From positions 3,341,317 to 3,405,316 of the forward strand of contig CP067345.1 in assembly GCA_020641055.1 (NCBI GenBank): a stretch of DNA of 64,000 nt, given 5' to 3'. Below the pieces are notes generated by a model, which had not been told where the DNA came from, did no database searches, and worked only from the letters and a program-made list of their open reading frames with translations. Position 1 is the stretch's first letter. Each line of letters opens with the position of its first letter. A program made the position numbers and the translations under genes. Shown here in pieces: positions 55,600 through 63,427 of the stretch. The stretch comes from Clostridioides sp. ES-S-0010-02 (GTDB lineage Bacteria; Bacillota; Clostridia; Peptostreptococcales; Peptostreptococcaceae).

Positions 55600-57105
55600 T
55601 TAGCTATAGTAAAGATTTTGTGAAGGATACTCTGGGTCACAAGTTACATCTATACCAAGCTTTCTAAATGTTTGTTCATCATCTCTATTTAATATAGTAG
55701 TAGAATGTGCTTGACACCCTTTTAATAAAGCTAACTTTTCCATAGCAAATTGTGCAGTTGGATTAGTTACAGCACAAATACTAAGAGCAGTTAAAACCTC
55801 TTGACAACTAAGTGAAACATTTCTACTTGCTAAAGTTTTTGTTTTTAAATTTATAATAGGCTCTAATATTACAGGTGATATTAAGTGCATATCATCAGAT
55901 ATATTAGCTAAATGCTTAATTGCATTCAGTACTGCTGCTGCTGTTCCATTCATTAAGTCAGAACCTTTACCAGTTAATATTGTCCCATCTTCTAATTCTA
56001 GTGCCACTACAGGACAAGTATCATTTTTATCAGCATTTTCTTTTAACTTATTACTGTAATTTCTAGCAGGTAAAACAACGTTTCTATCTTCTGGCTTTAA
56101 ATTAAGCTCTTCCATAATCATTTTCATTCTATCATAAGCACCTTTATCAACTTGTCCCTTTTTATACTCACAAGCAGTTTTAAAGTATCTTCTTATAATT
56201 TCTTCTATAGAAGCTTTTCTTATTACTTCATCATCTATTATTCCAAAACCAACTCTATTAACACCCATGTCAGTTGGAGATTGGAAAATTGATTCTTTTC
56301 CAGTTATTTTTTCTATTATTTTTTTTAACACTGGGAATAACTCTAAATCTCTATTATAGTTTACTGACATTTCACCATACGTTTCAAGATGGAATGAATC
56401 TATCATATTTACGTCTTTTAAATCTACTGTAGCTGCCTCATAAGCTATGTTTAAAGGATGTTTCACAGGTATATTCCAAACTGGGAATGTTTCAAATTTA
56501 GAATATCCAACTACATTTCCTCTTTTATTTTCATGGTATAACTGACTTAAACAAGTACCAAGTTTTCCACTATTAGGTCCTGGTGCTGTTACTACTACAA
56601 TTGGCTTTGTAGTTTCTATATAATCATTTGCTCCATATCCTTCATCACTAACTATAGTTTCAACATCTGAAGGATATCCCTTTGTTGGATAATGTTTATA
56701 AACTTTGATTCCTCTACGCTCTAACTTATTTATGAATACAGTCGTTGCAGGTTGTCCCTCAAATCTAGTGATTACTACACTGTTTACATCTAGCTCATAA
56801 CCTCTTAAATCATCTATTAATCTTAAAACTTCCATATCATAAGTGATACCAAAGTCACCTCTTATTTTATTTCTTTCTATATCTCCTGCATACACACAAA
56901 TTACAACTTCAACTTTTTCTTTCATATGTTGTAATACTTTTATCTTTGCATTTTCATCAAACCCTGGAAGTACTCTTTTTGCATGAAGGTCTCCCATTAA
57001 TTTTCCTCCAAACTCCAAATAAAGCTTGTCAAAATTATTTACTCTTTCTAAGATATATTTAGACTGCTCTTCTAAATATTTTTTGTGGTCAAATCCTATT
57101 TTCAT
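55600..57105 (-). CDS. DUF1846-family protein
   Basis: The 501-residue protein is a full-length DUF1846 member, a family with a known fold but no assigned function. It begins [17 protein letters not shown] and has a P-loop-like [14 protein letters not shown] at about 178 preceded by VVVTAPG. Family members occur in many anaerobes and streptococci. GTGAGGTG lies before the ATG. It has no gene partners here; element B follows it. Confidence 0.9.
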   Translation of the reverse strand: MKIGFDHKKYLEEQSKYILERVNNFDKLYLEFGGKLMGDLHAKRVLPGFDENAKIKVLQHMKEKVEVVICVYAGDIERNKIRGDFGITYDMEVLRLIDDLRGYELDVNSVVITRFEGQPATTVFINKLERRGIKVYKHYPTKGYPSDVETIVSDEGYGANDYIETTKPIVVVTAPGPNSGKLGTCLSQLYHENKRGNVVGYSKFETFPVWNIPVKHPLNIAYEAATVDLKDVNMIDSFHLETYGEMSVNYNRDLELFPVLKKIIEKITGKESIFQSPTDMGVNRVGFGIIDDEVIRKASIEEIIRRYFKTACEYKKGQVDKGAYDRMKMIMEELNLKPEDRNVVLPARNYSNKLKENADKNDTCPVVALELEDGTILTGKGSDLMNGTAAAVLNAIKHLANISDDMHLISPVILEPIINLKTKTLASRNVSLSCQEVLTALSICAVTNPTAQFAMEKLALLKGCQAHSTTILNRDDEQTFRKLGIDVTCDPEYPSQNLYYS

Positions 57106-57290
57106 CTTAACACCTCACTAAATTAAATTTCTTTTTGATAACAGTATATTTATATATATTTTTTTAGTAAAACATCTTATAAAAAAATGTTAATACTTTT
57201 TCACTCAAAGTAATATTATACATTTAAGATTAATTTTTTTCAAGATAGTTTTATGGTAAATAAGATATACTTATATTATTAATAAAATAA

Positions 57291-57326
57291 GAATATTATA
57301 TTTAAATATATAAAATATAATATTCT
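57291..57326 (-). terminator. Terminator after the DUF6483-like gene
   Basis: AGAATATTATATTT and AAATATAATATTCT arms form a hairpin followed by T-rich sequence on the minus strand. A-T only, so of moderate strength. Confidence 0.6.
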
Positions 57327-57366
57327 CATCTTAACATTAATTTATTTTAATATCTTTATACATGCT

Positions 57367-57717
57367 TTATTCTAAATTTAAAACTTTCCTAATATCTTCT
57401 ATACCTTGATAAACTTCTTGTTTAGAAAAATTCATAGCCTCTAATTCTTCATCAGTTTTTTCCATAAGCATAGTATAAAATTCTATTGCTATATACTGCA
57501 TATTTTCACTATTTACAGTTTTAGCTTTATCAAATAAAATTTCTTCTGCTTCATTCACATTTCCCTGGAAAACTAATCTTTTCAAAGTTATTAATATAAC
57601 TTCTTCTTCAGTATTATATACTAAATCTTTCTCTTCATATTCACTGTATTTTTTCCCCAATAAGAATCTTGCAACCATCAATTTTATCTCATTGAAAATC
57701 TTATCCACTATAGCCAT
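57367..57717 (-). CDS. Small helical protein, DUF6483-like
   Basis: The 116-residue protein is acidic and all-helical, starting MAIVDKIFNEIKLMVARFLLGKKY. The C-terminal part EIEFYTMLMEKTDEELEAMNF-like region is short tetratricopeptide-like. It resembles the clostridial DUF6483 family of unknown function. AGGAGATG precedes the ATG. It stands alone. Confidence 0.78.
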   Translation of the reverse strand: MAIVDKIFNEIKLMVARFLLGKKYSEYEEKDLVYNTEEEVILITLKRLVFQGNVNEAEEILFDKAKTVNSENMQYIAIEFYTMLMEKTDEELEAMNFSKQEVYQGIEDIRKVLNLE

Positions 57718-57833
57718 ATTTACATCTCCTATAAATAAAATTTATTTTCTTTTTAATTATACCAAACTTTATAGAAAAAATTATTGTATGTAAATAAAAT
57801 GATGAATAAATAAATTTTAAATAATAAAAAAAA

Positions 57834-57863
57834 GAAGGTAGCGGGGGATCTCCGACTACCTTC
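57834..57863 (-). terminator. Strong intrinsic terminator
   Basis: GAAGGTAG and CTACCTTC arms with a 14-nt G-rich loop are followed on the minus strand by T8. It ends the Cys-rich small gene at 57941. Confidence 0.85.
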
Positions 57864-57940
57864 AAACACTAGATTGTGATTGGTTTGGTATTTTGTTTAT
57901 ACCCACCATAAGCTTTTTTAAATCATTTAAATTGATTTTT

Positions 57941-58132
57941 TTAGCATCCACATCCTCCATCAAAAACGTCACCACATTCGCAAAGTATTAATAATAATAT
58001 TAAGAAAGGTATCCATGCACATAAGTCCATCTCAGCCCAACAGTCTTGGAATGCTAAGAATAAGAAAAATAATATTATTATCCACCAAGCACATCCGCCA
58101 AATCCGCCTTCACCAAAAAATCTATCCAACAT
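57941..58132 (-). CDS. Small Cys-rich hydrophobic protein
   Basis: The 63-residue protein has two hydrophobic helices (about 16-28 and 40-50), glycine runs, and six Cys including a CGDVFDGGCGC tail. It resembles the clostridial proteins loosely annotated as chorion class high-cysteine HCB protein 13. TAGGAGGTA precedes the ATG, and a strong terminator follows, so it is a genuine expressed gene. A CATAGTATA box upstream (58182-58190) fits the -10 of a mother-cell sporulation sigma factor weakly. A spore-surface or membrane role is possible but unproven. Confidence 0.8.
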   Translation of the reverse strand: MLDRFFGEGGFGGCAWWIIILFFLFLAFQDCWAEMDLCAWIPFLILLLILCECGDVFDGGCGC

Positions 58133-58252
58133 AATATGTTACCTCCTAGTTATTTTGTATGTGGAGTTTCAGCTCCTAAAATATACTATGTTTAAGGTCT
58201 TATATTTGCTAATGATTTTTTTAAATTTTTTTATACAATTTTTCAGAAAACA

Positions 58253-59167
58253 CTATTGACTTACACTTAATTTATTTCCATCACTATCTATAACTATCTC
58301 TCCATTATAAGTAAGAAAAGTTTTTATATCTAATTTTTTTAATATTTCTAATACTTCTTTATCAGGTTCTTTTTTTTGTGAGCAAGTAATAGCAGCATAT
58401 TTTGGTGAAATAGATTTTAAAAATGCTTCACTTAATTTATCATACCTTCCATGATGAGGAATTTTCACAAAATCGTATTTTAAAGTATTTTCACTTATAA
58501 ATTCAGCTAAACGTTCTTCTTCTGCATCTCCTGCAAATAAAAAATTGTGTGTGCCATAATTTATACTAGTGATTATTGAGTAATCGTTTGAACTCTCATA
58601 CTCACTTTTTAAAGCTGGTTGTATGCTTATATTTGCATTATTAACTACAATATTCATTTTTTCTTTCAATATTATGGGCTCTATACCAGTTTTTTTAAGT
58701 GAGTTAACATATTCATCATATTGTTTACTGTCTTTTTTATAATTTGCTTGTATTAAATTATTCACTTTAACACTGGACAACACACTATCAACTCCACCTA
58801 TATGGTCTTTATCTAAATGAGTTAAAATTAGATAATCAAGTGTATTTATTCCTTTTTCTTTTAACTTATTAACTATTTGTTCACCATCTTTATCTTCTCC
58901 TGTATCAATCATTATGGCTTTTTTGCCTATCTCAATTAATATGCAATCTGACTTTCCAGTATTTAGTATAGTAGTTTTAAATGCAGTATTTCCTATATCA
59001 TTTTGAATATTATTTTGACTCATACTATTTTTCTCACTACCTAAATAAGATTTACTTGTTGACTCTGTCTTACCATTAGCAGTTACATTTACTACAATCA
59101 ATAGAACTGCAATCAAAGATACTGTTGTAATTAAAAACATGATGTCTTTTAATATTATTTTCTTCAT
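58253..59167 (-). CDS. Membrane-anchored ComEC-like metallo-beta-lactamase-fold protein
   Basis: The 304-residue protein starts at ATG 59167 (TAGGAGC before it); a longer frame runs back into the preceding terminator. An N-terminal signal anchor (about 8-28) is followed by a linker and an MBL domain with the ComEC/Rec2 motif THLDKDHIGG, the second histidine region KIPHHGRYD and FAGDAEEER. It is like the free C-terminal domain of ComEC (COG2333), an extracellular nuclease or phosphodiesterase. It could act in DNA or nucleotide processing outside the cell. Confidence 0.9.
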   Translation of the reverse strand: MKKIILKDIMFLITTVSLIAVLLIVVNVTANGKTESTSKSYLGSEKNSMSQNNIQNDIGNTAFKTTILNTGKSDCILIEIGKKAIMIDTGEDKDGEQIVNKLKEKGINTLDYLILTHLDKDHIGGVDSVLSSVKVNNLIQANYKKDSKQYDEYVNSLKKTGIEPIILKEKMNIVVNNANISIQPALKSEYESSNDYSIITSINYGTHNFLFAGDAEEERLAEFISENTLKYDFVKIPHHGRYDKLSEAFLKSISPKYAAITCSQKKEPDKEVLEILKKLDIKTFLTYNGEIVIDSDGNKLSVSQ

Positions 59168-59235
59168 CCAAAAGCTCCTATAAATTTTATTTATTACATA
59201 TTTATAGTATAGCAATGCTGACATAATAAAATACA

Positions 59236-59259
59236 CCTAGAAAAAGGGCAAATTCTAGG
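59236..59259 (-). terminator. Weak terminator after the second hydrogenase
   Basis: CCTAGAA/TTCTAGG arms (on the minus strand) are followed by an A+T stretch with T-runs, 79 bp beyond the stop codon at 59338. Confidence 0.5.
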
Positions 59260-59337
59260 CATATTTGTGGCATTAAATATAACAAATAGTTTAGTTTTAT
59301 AATTGTAACTAAGTATTTTTTAAAATATTAATTAATA

Positions 59338-60834
59338 CTATCTTTCTAAATTTAAATCTTCAAACTCTTTTATTTTATCATTAGATAAAACACTCTTCTT
59401 AGTTGACTGTCCATTTTTTCTATCAAAAGTATTTTTAGCTTTTGCACCTGATAAGAACTTACCAGCTCCATTAATACAGCCTTCTTCGCACATCATTCCT
59501 TCTATAAAATTACCTTCTAATCTACCTAATTTAGCCATTGTCATTGTTTTCTTAATTTGTCTTGGTCCAGAAACTTTTATAGGCTCAAAATCAAAACTGA
59601 TACCTTTTTCAGCAATATAATTTTGTATTGATTTTGTGAGCCCACCAGATGCTCCAAATCCTCTTCCAAAAATTGAACCATCATTTATATCATCATTTGA
59701 GCATTTTGACAAATCTACATTAAAAGCTTCAAATAATGCCATTAATTCTTCAAAAGTAAGTACATAATCTACTGCATCTTTTAAACATTCCTCAGTTGCC
59801 TCACTCTTTTTTGCAGTACATGGACCTATAAATACTACCTTAGCATCAGAATCAAATTTTTTTACGAATCTTCCTGTGGCTACCATAGGTGATACTGTAG
59901 AAGATATTTTATCAACTTCATCTGGGAACATCTTCTCTATATACTTAAAGAAGCCAGGACAACATGAATTGGTCATATACTTATCTCCAGATTTTATTCT
60001 TTCAATAAATTCATTACTTTCATGAACTGTAACTGCATCTGCTCCACAAGAAGCTTCTATCATATCTATAAATCCTAGTGATTTTACAGCATTTTTTAAT
60101 TGTCCATATGTAATATTACTATCAATTTGACCTGTTATTGCTGGAGCTACTATAGCATACATATTTTCTTTTCTTGCAAGTTTTTTTGCAACTGGTGCTA
60201 TCAAACTCTTGTCACATATTGCTCCAAATGGACAGGCTGACATGCATGCACCACAATTTATACAATTATCTTCATGTATCATAGCCTTCATAGTATCCCT
60301 GTTAAAATCTAACGCCCCAGTTGGGCATACACTTTTACATGGTCTTACAACTTCTGAGATAGCATCATATTGACATGAACTTTTACACATTCCACAAGCT
60401 TTGCATAAATCATGGTTTATATAAGCTCTTCCATTTATATAAGAAATTGCTCCAAACTTACAAGCTTCTTTACATCTATGTGCCAAACACCCTCTACAAA
60501 GTTCTGTTACTGTAAATTCATTTATTGGACATCTATCACATGCAGCTTCTACTATATACATAATTTGCTCATTAGAACCTAAATTTACTGAATCTGGATT
60601 TATATTTTCATATTTAGCATTTGGTGTCAAACTCAGTGCAAGCTGTGCTCGTTCAAGAACTACCTCTCTCTCTTTATAAACGCAACATCTATATCTTGCT
60701 TTCTCTCCTTTAATTATTTCATATGGAATTTTTTCTATATTTTCTTTTGTTAAATTTTCTTCAATTGATAACTTTGCTACAACTGTTAAAACTTCATGTT
60801 TTAATCTTTTTAGCTGTGTTTCGAACTCAAACAT
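59338..60834 (-). CDS. Monomeric [FeFe] hydrogenase, group B type (copy 2)
   Basis: The 498-residue enzyme has an N-terminal Cys-rich region (CDRCPINEF, CRGCLAHRCKEAC), ferredoxin-type clusters (CKACGMCKSSC, CINCGACMSACPFGA), and a hydrogenase domain. H-cluster motifs are TNSCCPGF (about 293), IGPCTAKKSE (about 336) and EGMMCEEGCINGAG (about 450). These are the variants of TIGR04105 group B1/B3 enzymes. It should produce or oxidise H2 using ferredoxin. It is highly similar along its length to the gene upstream, so a tandem duplication. Its promoter carries a Rex-like site. Confidence 0.94.
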   Translation of the reverse strand: MFEFETQLKRLKHEVLTVVAKLSIEENLTKENIEKIPYEIIKGEKARYRCCVYKEREVVLERAQLALSLTPNAKYENINPDSVNLGSNEQIMYIVEAACDRCPINEFTVTELCRGCLAHRCKEACKFGAISYINGRAYINHDLCKACGMCKSSCQYDAISEVVRPCKSVCPTGALDFNRDTMKAMIHEDNCINCGACMSACPFGAICDKSLIAPVAKKLARKENMYAIVAPAITGQIDSNITYGQLKNAVKSLGFIDMIEASCGADAVTVHESNEFIERIKSGDKYMTNSCCPGFFKYIEKMFPDEVDKISSTVSPMVATGRFVKKFDSDAKVVFIGPCTAKKSEATEECLKDAVDYVLTFEELMALFEAFNVDLSKCSNDDINDGSIFGRGFGASGGLTKSIQNYIAEKGISFDFEPIKVSGPRQIKKTMTMAKLGRLEGNFIEGMMCEEGCINGAGKFLSGAKAKNTFDRKNGQSTKKSVLSNDKIKEFEDLNLER

Positions 60835-60917
60835 AAGTACTCCTCCCTATAAGTCACCTATTTCACCTATATTTATACTATTATGTATATTGTATTTTTT
60901 ATTTATTTCCATAAATT

Positions 60918-60956
60918 ATTATAACACAGGCATGGTTTTTGTTAAGTTATATACAA
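60918..60956 (-). promoter_or_regulatory. Hydrogenase copy 2 promoter with Rex-like site
   Basis: TATAAT lies at 60918-60923 on the minus strand. The -35 region overlaps TTGTTAA-4 bp-TATACAA (60939-60956), one base off the clostridial Rex consensus TTGTTAAnnnnTTAACAA. Rex senses the NADH/NAD+ ratio. Repression at low NADH is inferred. Confidence 0.65.
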
Positions 60957-61017
60957 AATATTATATATCTAATTTTTATTTTAAGTACTTAAACATCTTG
61001 ATATAAATCTAAATAAA

Positions 61018-61066
61018 AATAGAGTTATCCTAATGTTAAATTACAACTTAGAACAACTCTATTCTC
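61018..61066 (-). terminator. Terminator of hydrogenase copy 1
   Basis: AATAGAGTTgTTCTAAGTT and AACATTAGGATAACTCTATT-like arms pair imperfectly directly after the stop codon; so the two hydrogenase genes are separate transcription units. Confidence 0.65.
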
Positions 61067-61096
61067 CATCTATATTTTTTATGATTATCTATAGAT

Positions 61097-62587
61097 TTAT
61101 TTTTCTAGATTTATATCACTAAAATCTTTTATTTTTGTATTTGCTAAAACACTTTTCTTAGTTGATTGAGAATTTTTTCTATCAAATGTAGCTTTAGCTT
61201 TTGCGCCTAGTAAGAACTTACCAGAACCATTAATACATCCACCTTCGCACATCATACCTTCTATAAAGTTTCCTTCTAATTTCCCTAAATTAGCCATAGT
61301 CATTGTCTTCTTAATCTCTCTTGAACCAGAAATTTTTACAGGTTCGAAATTAACTCCAATACCTTTTTCAGCAAGATAATTTTCTATAGCTTTTGTAAGT
61401 CCACCAGCAGCACCAAAGCCTCTTCCAAATATTGATGCATCATCTATATCTTCATTTGAACACTTAGCTAAGTCTATATCAAAGGCTTCAAATAGTGCCA
61501 TTATTTCTTCAAAAGTTAGTACATAGTCAACAGCTCCTTTTAATTCCTTTTTAGCTGCTTCATTCTTTTTAGCTGTACAAGGACCTATAAATACTACTTT
61601 TGCATCAGGTTCATAATTTTTTATAAATCTTCCACTAGCTATCATAGGAGATACAGTAGAAGATATTTTTCCTACAAGGTCTGGGAATGTCTTTTCTATG
61701 TAACCAACAAATCCTGGGCAACAAGAGTTTGTCATAAAAGTGTCTCCTTTTTCCATTCTTTCAGCAAACTCTAAACTTTCATGAACTGTAACTGCATCTG
61801 CTCCACAAGCTGCCTCTAGTACATCGACAAAACCTAATGATTTTATAGCATTTTTTATTTGACCATATGTAACATTTGCTTCAACTTGACCTGTTATAGC
61901 TGGAGCTACTACTGCGTACATTTTTTCTTTTTGTACTAATTTTCTAGCTACTGGAGCTATCAAACTCTTATCAGATATCGCTCCAAATGGGCATGCTGAC
62001 ATACAAGCACCACAGTTTAAACATTTATCTTCATGTATCATAGCTTTCATATTTTCTCTATCAAACCCTAAAGCATTAGTTGGACATACGCTCTTACATG
62101 GTCTTACAACCTCTGAGATGGCATCATACTGACAAGCTTTTTTACACATTCCACAAGCCTTACATAATTCATGATTTATATAAGCCATTCCTCCAACATG
62201 TGTAATAGCCCCAAATTTACAAGCTTCTTTACATCTATGTGCTAAACAACCTCTACAGATATCAGTTACTGTAAATTCATTTATTGGGCAACTATCACAT
62301 GCTGCTTCTAAAATATATATTATTTGTTCATCTTCTCCTACATCCATTGTATCTAAATCTATTTTATCTTGACCTGGCAATAGTCCCATACTTACATTTA
62401 CTCTTTCAGATATTATAGCTCTTTCTTTATAAACACAACATCTGTATGTAGGTTTCTCGCCTTTTATTATTTCATATTGAATATTATCCATTGCTTCTCT
62501 TGTAAGGTTATCTTCTTTTCCAAGCCTAGCTATTGCAGTTAAAACATCATGTCTTAATTTGTGTATTTGTGTTTCAAATTGAAACAT
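61097..62587 (-). CDS. Monomeric [FeFe] hydrogenase, group B type (copy 1)
   Basis: The 496-residue paralogue of the next gene has the same order of clusters: CDSCPINEF, CRGCLAHRCKEAC, CKACGMCKKAC, CLNCGACMSACPFGA, then H-cluster motifs TNSCCPGF (about 290), IGPCTAKKNE and EGMMCEGGCINGSG. All cluster ligands are kept, so both copies should be active. GGGGGTGG precedes the ATG. Its promoter region is homologous to that of copy 2, but the Rex-like site is degenerate. Confidence 0.94.
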   Translation of the reverse strand: MFQFETQIHKLRHDVLTAIARLGKEDNLTREAMDNIQYEIIKGEKPTYRCCVYKERAIISERVNVSMGLLPGQDKIDLDTMDVGEDEQIIYILEAACDSCPINEFTVTDICRGCLAHRCKEACKFGAITHVGGMAYINHELCKACGMCKKACQYDAISEVVRPCKSVCPTNALGFDRENMKAMIHEDKCLNCGACMSACPFGAISDKSLIAPVARKLVQKEKMYAVVAPAITGQVEANVTYGQIKNAIKSLGFVDVLEAACGADAVTVHESLEFAERMEKGDTFMTNSCCPGFVGYIEKTFPDLVGKISSTVSPMIASGRFIKNYEPDAKVVFIGPCTAKKNEAAKKELKGAVDYVLTFEEIMALFEAFDIDLAKCSNEDIDDASIFGRGFGAAGGLTKAIENYLAEKGIGVNFEPVKISGSREIKKTMTMANLGKLEGNFIEGMMCEGGCINGSGKFLLGAKAKATFDRKNSQSTKKSVLANTKIKDFSDINLEK

Positions 62588-62964
62588 GTTAATACCACCC
62601 CCGTAAATAATTTTATACGGTATTATTATAGCATAATATTTCCTTTTATTAATATATATGTAAAATATTATATATTTAATTTTTATTTTATCGAATTCAT
62701 ATATTGTTTTTTTATTTTATTATATAATAATAGTGATATTTCTGAAATTTCACTATTTTTAAATTTTATTTTTAACCTATTTTATAATATTTTTTATTAT
62801 TTTTTTAAATTTTATTTTTTATTTTTCAATTTATATATTACATTTTTTGATATTAAATTTACCAGACTCTCTCAGATTTCTATTTTATTTTCTTTCATTA
62901 TTAATATATTTTTTAATAAATTTTTTTAAATTATAAAATTGATTAACTTTTTTTAAAATTTCAA
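62588..62964. other. AT-rich divergent intergenic region
   Basis: This holds the hydrogenase copy 1 promoter and then about 280 bp of extremely T-rich plus-strand sequence before the cold-shock promoter. An open frame across it (62561-62929) codes for Phe/Ile/Tyr-rich low complexity without a ribosome binding site, so I do not call it. Confidence 0.5.
62625..62663 (-). promoter_or_regulatory. Hydrogenase copy 1 promoter with degenerate Rex-like site
   Basis: An extended -10 (TGCTATAAT; TATAAT at 62625-62630) lies on the minus strand. At the same 15-bp distance as in copy 2 is TTATTAA-4 bp-TATGTAA (62646-62663), a weakened version of the Rex-like site. An inverted AATACC/GGTATT pair (62591-62624) in the leader could affect the ribosome binding site. 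Confidence 0.55.
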
Positions 62965-62993
62965 TTGCTTTTTTTTAAAATTTATGCTATATT
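62965..62993 (+). promoter_or_regulatory. Cold-shock gene promoter
   Basis: TTGCTT (62965-62970), a 17-bp spacer and TATATT (62988-62993) are followed by a leader of about 55 nt. Confidence 0.65.
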
Positions 62994-63053
62994 AATAGAA
63001 CAGACTTAATTTATTTAGTTTGTATTTTTTAATAAAGCGGAGGTTTTTTTATA

Positions 63054-63254
63054 ATGAAAAACGGAATAGTAAAATGGTTTAATAGTGAAAAAGGATTTGG
63101 ATTCATATCAGTAGAAGGAGAAGACGATGTTTTTGTACATTTCTCAGCTATACAAACTGATGGATACAAAACTTTAGAAGAAGGCGAAAAGGTTAGCTTT
63201 GATATAACTCAAGGTAATAGAGGACCTCAAGCTGAAAACGTAAATAGAATATAA
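63054..63254 (+). CDS. Cold-shock protein, CspA family
   Basis: The 66-residue single OB-fold protein has RNP1 KGFGFISV and RNP2 VFVHFSAI, which bind single-stranded RNA and DNA. Length and sequence are typical of Firmicute Csp proteins. GCGGAGG lies about 10 nt before the ATG, a longer gap than most genes here, with a T7 run between. It acts as an RNA chaperone. Confidence 0.97.
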   Translation: MKNGIVKWFNSEKGFGFISVEGEDDVFVHFSAIQTDGYKTLEEGEKVSFDITQGNRGPQAENVNRI

Positions 63255-63283
63255 TTATTTAATTTAAATATATATATTTTAGA

Positions 63284-63311
63284 AAAAGGAGCTACATAAG
63301 GCTCTTTTTTA
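63284..63311 (+). terminator. Terminator of the cold-shock gene
   Basis: A GAGC/GCTC core with flanking A5/T6 and one bulged G ends in T6, 30 bp after the stop. Confidence 0.7.
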
Positions 63312-63332
63312 TTGTTTAAATTTATTGTTTAA

Positions 63333-63402
63333 AAAATAAAGAAGTTACCTTAAAAAAGTGCTAAGCTTAAAACAACTTATTTAAAGTAACTTCTTTATTT
63401 TA
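63333..63402. terminator. Bidirectional terminator
   Basis: AATAAAGAAGTTAC and GTAACTTCTTTATT arms enclose a loop of about 40 nt with minor inner pairing, between the convergent cold-shock and agmatinase-like genes. Confidence 0.65.
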
Positions 63403-63427
63403 TAGTATATTATTTATACAGACTTCT

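Noticed and set aside
59168-59236. 23-residue N-terminal extension of the ComEC-like protein
   Set aside because: It would start inside the terminator of the preceding gene; the ATG at 59167 has TAGGAGC and begins a proper signal anchor.
62561-62929. 122-codon plus-strand open frame upstream of the cold-shock gene
   Set aside because: Phe/Ile/Tyr low complexity from T-rich DNA, overlaps the hydrogenase start, and has no ribosome binding site.
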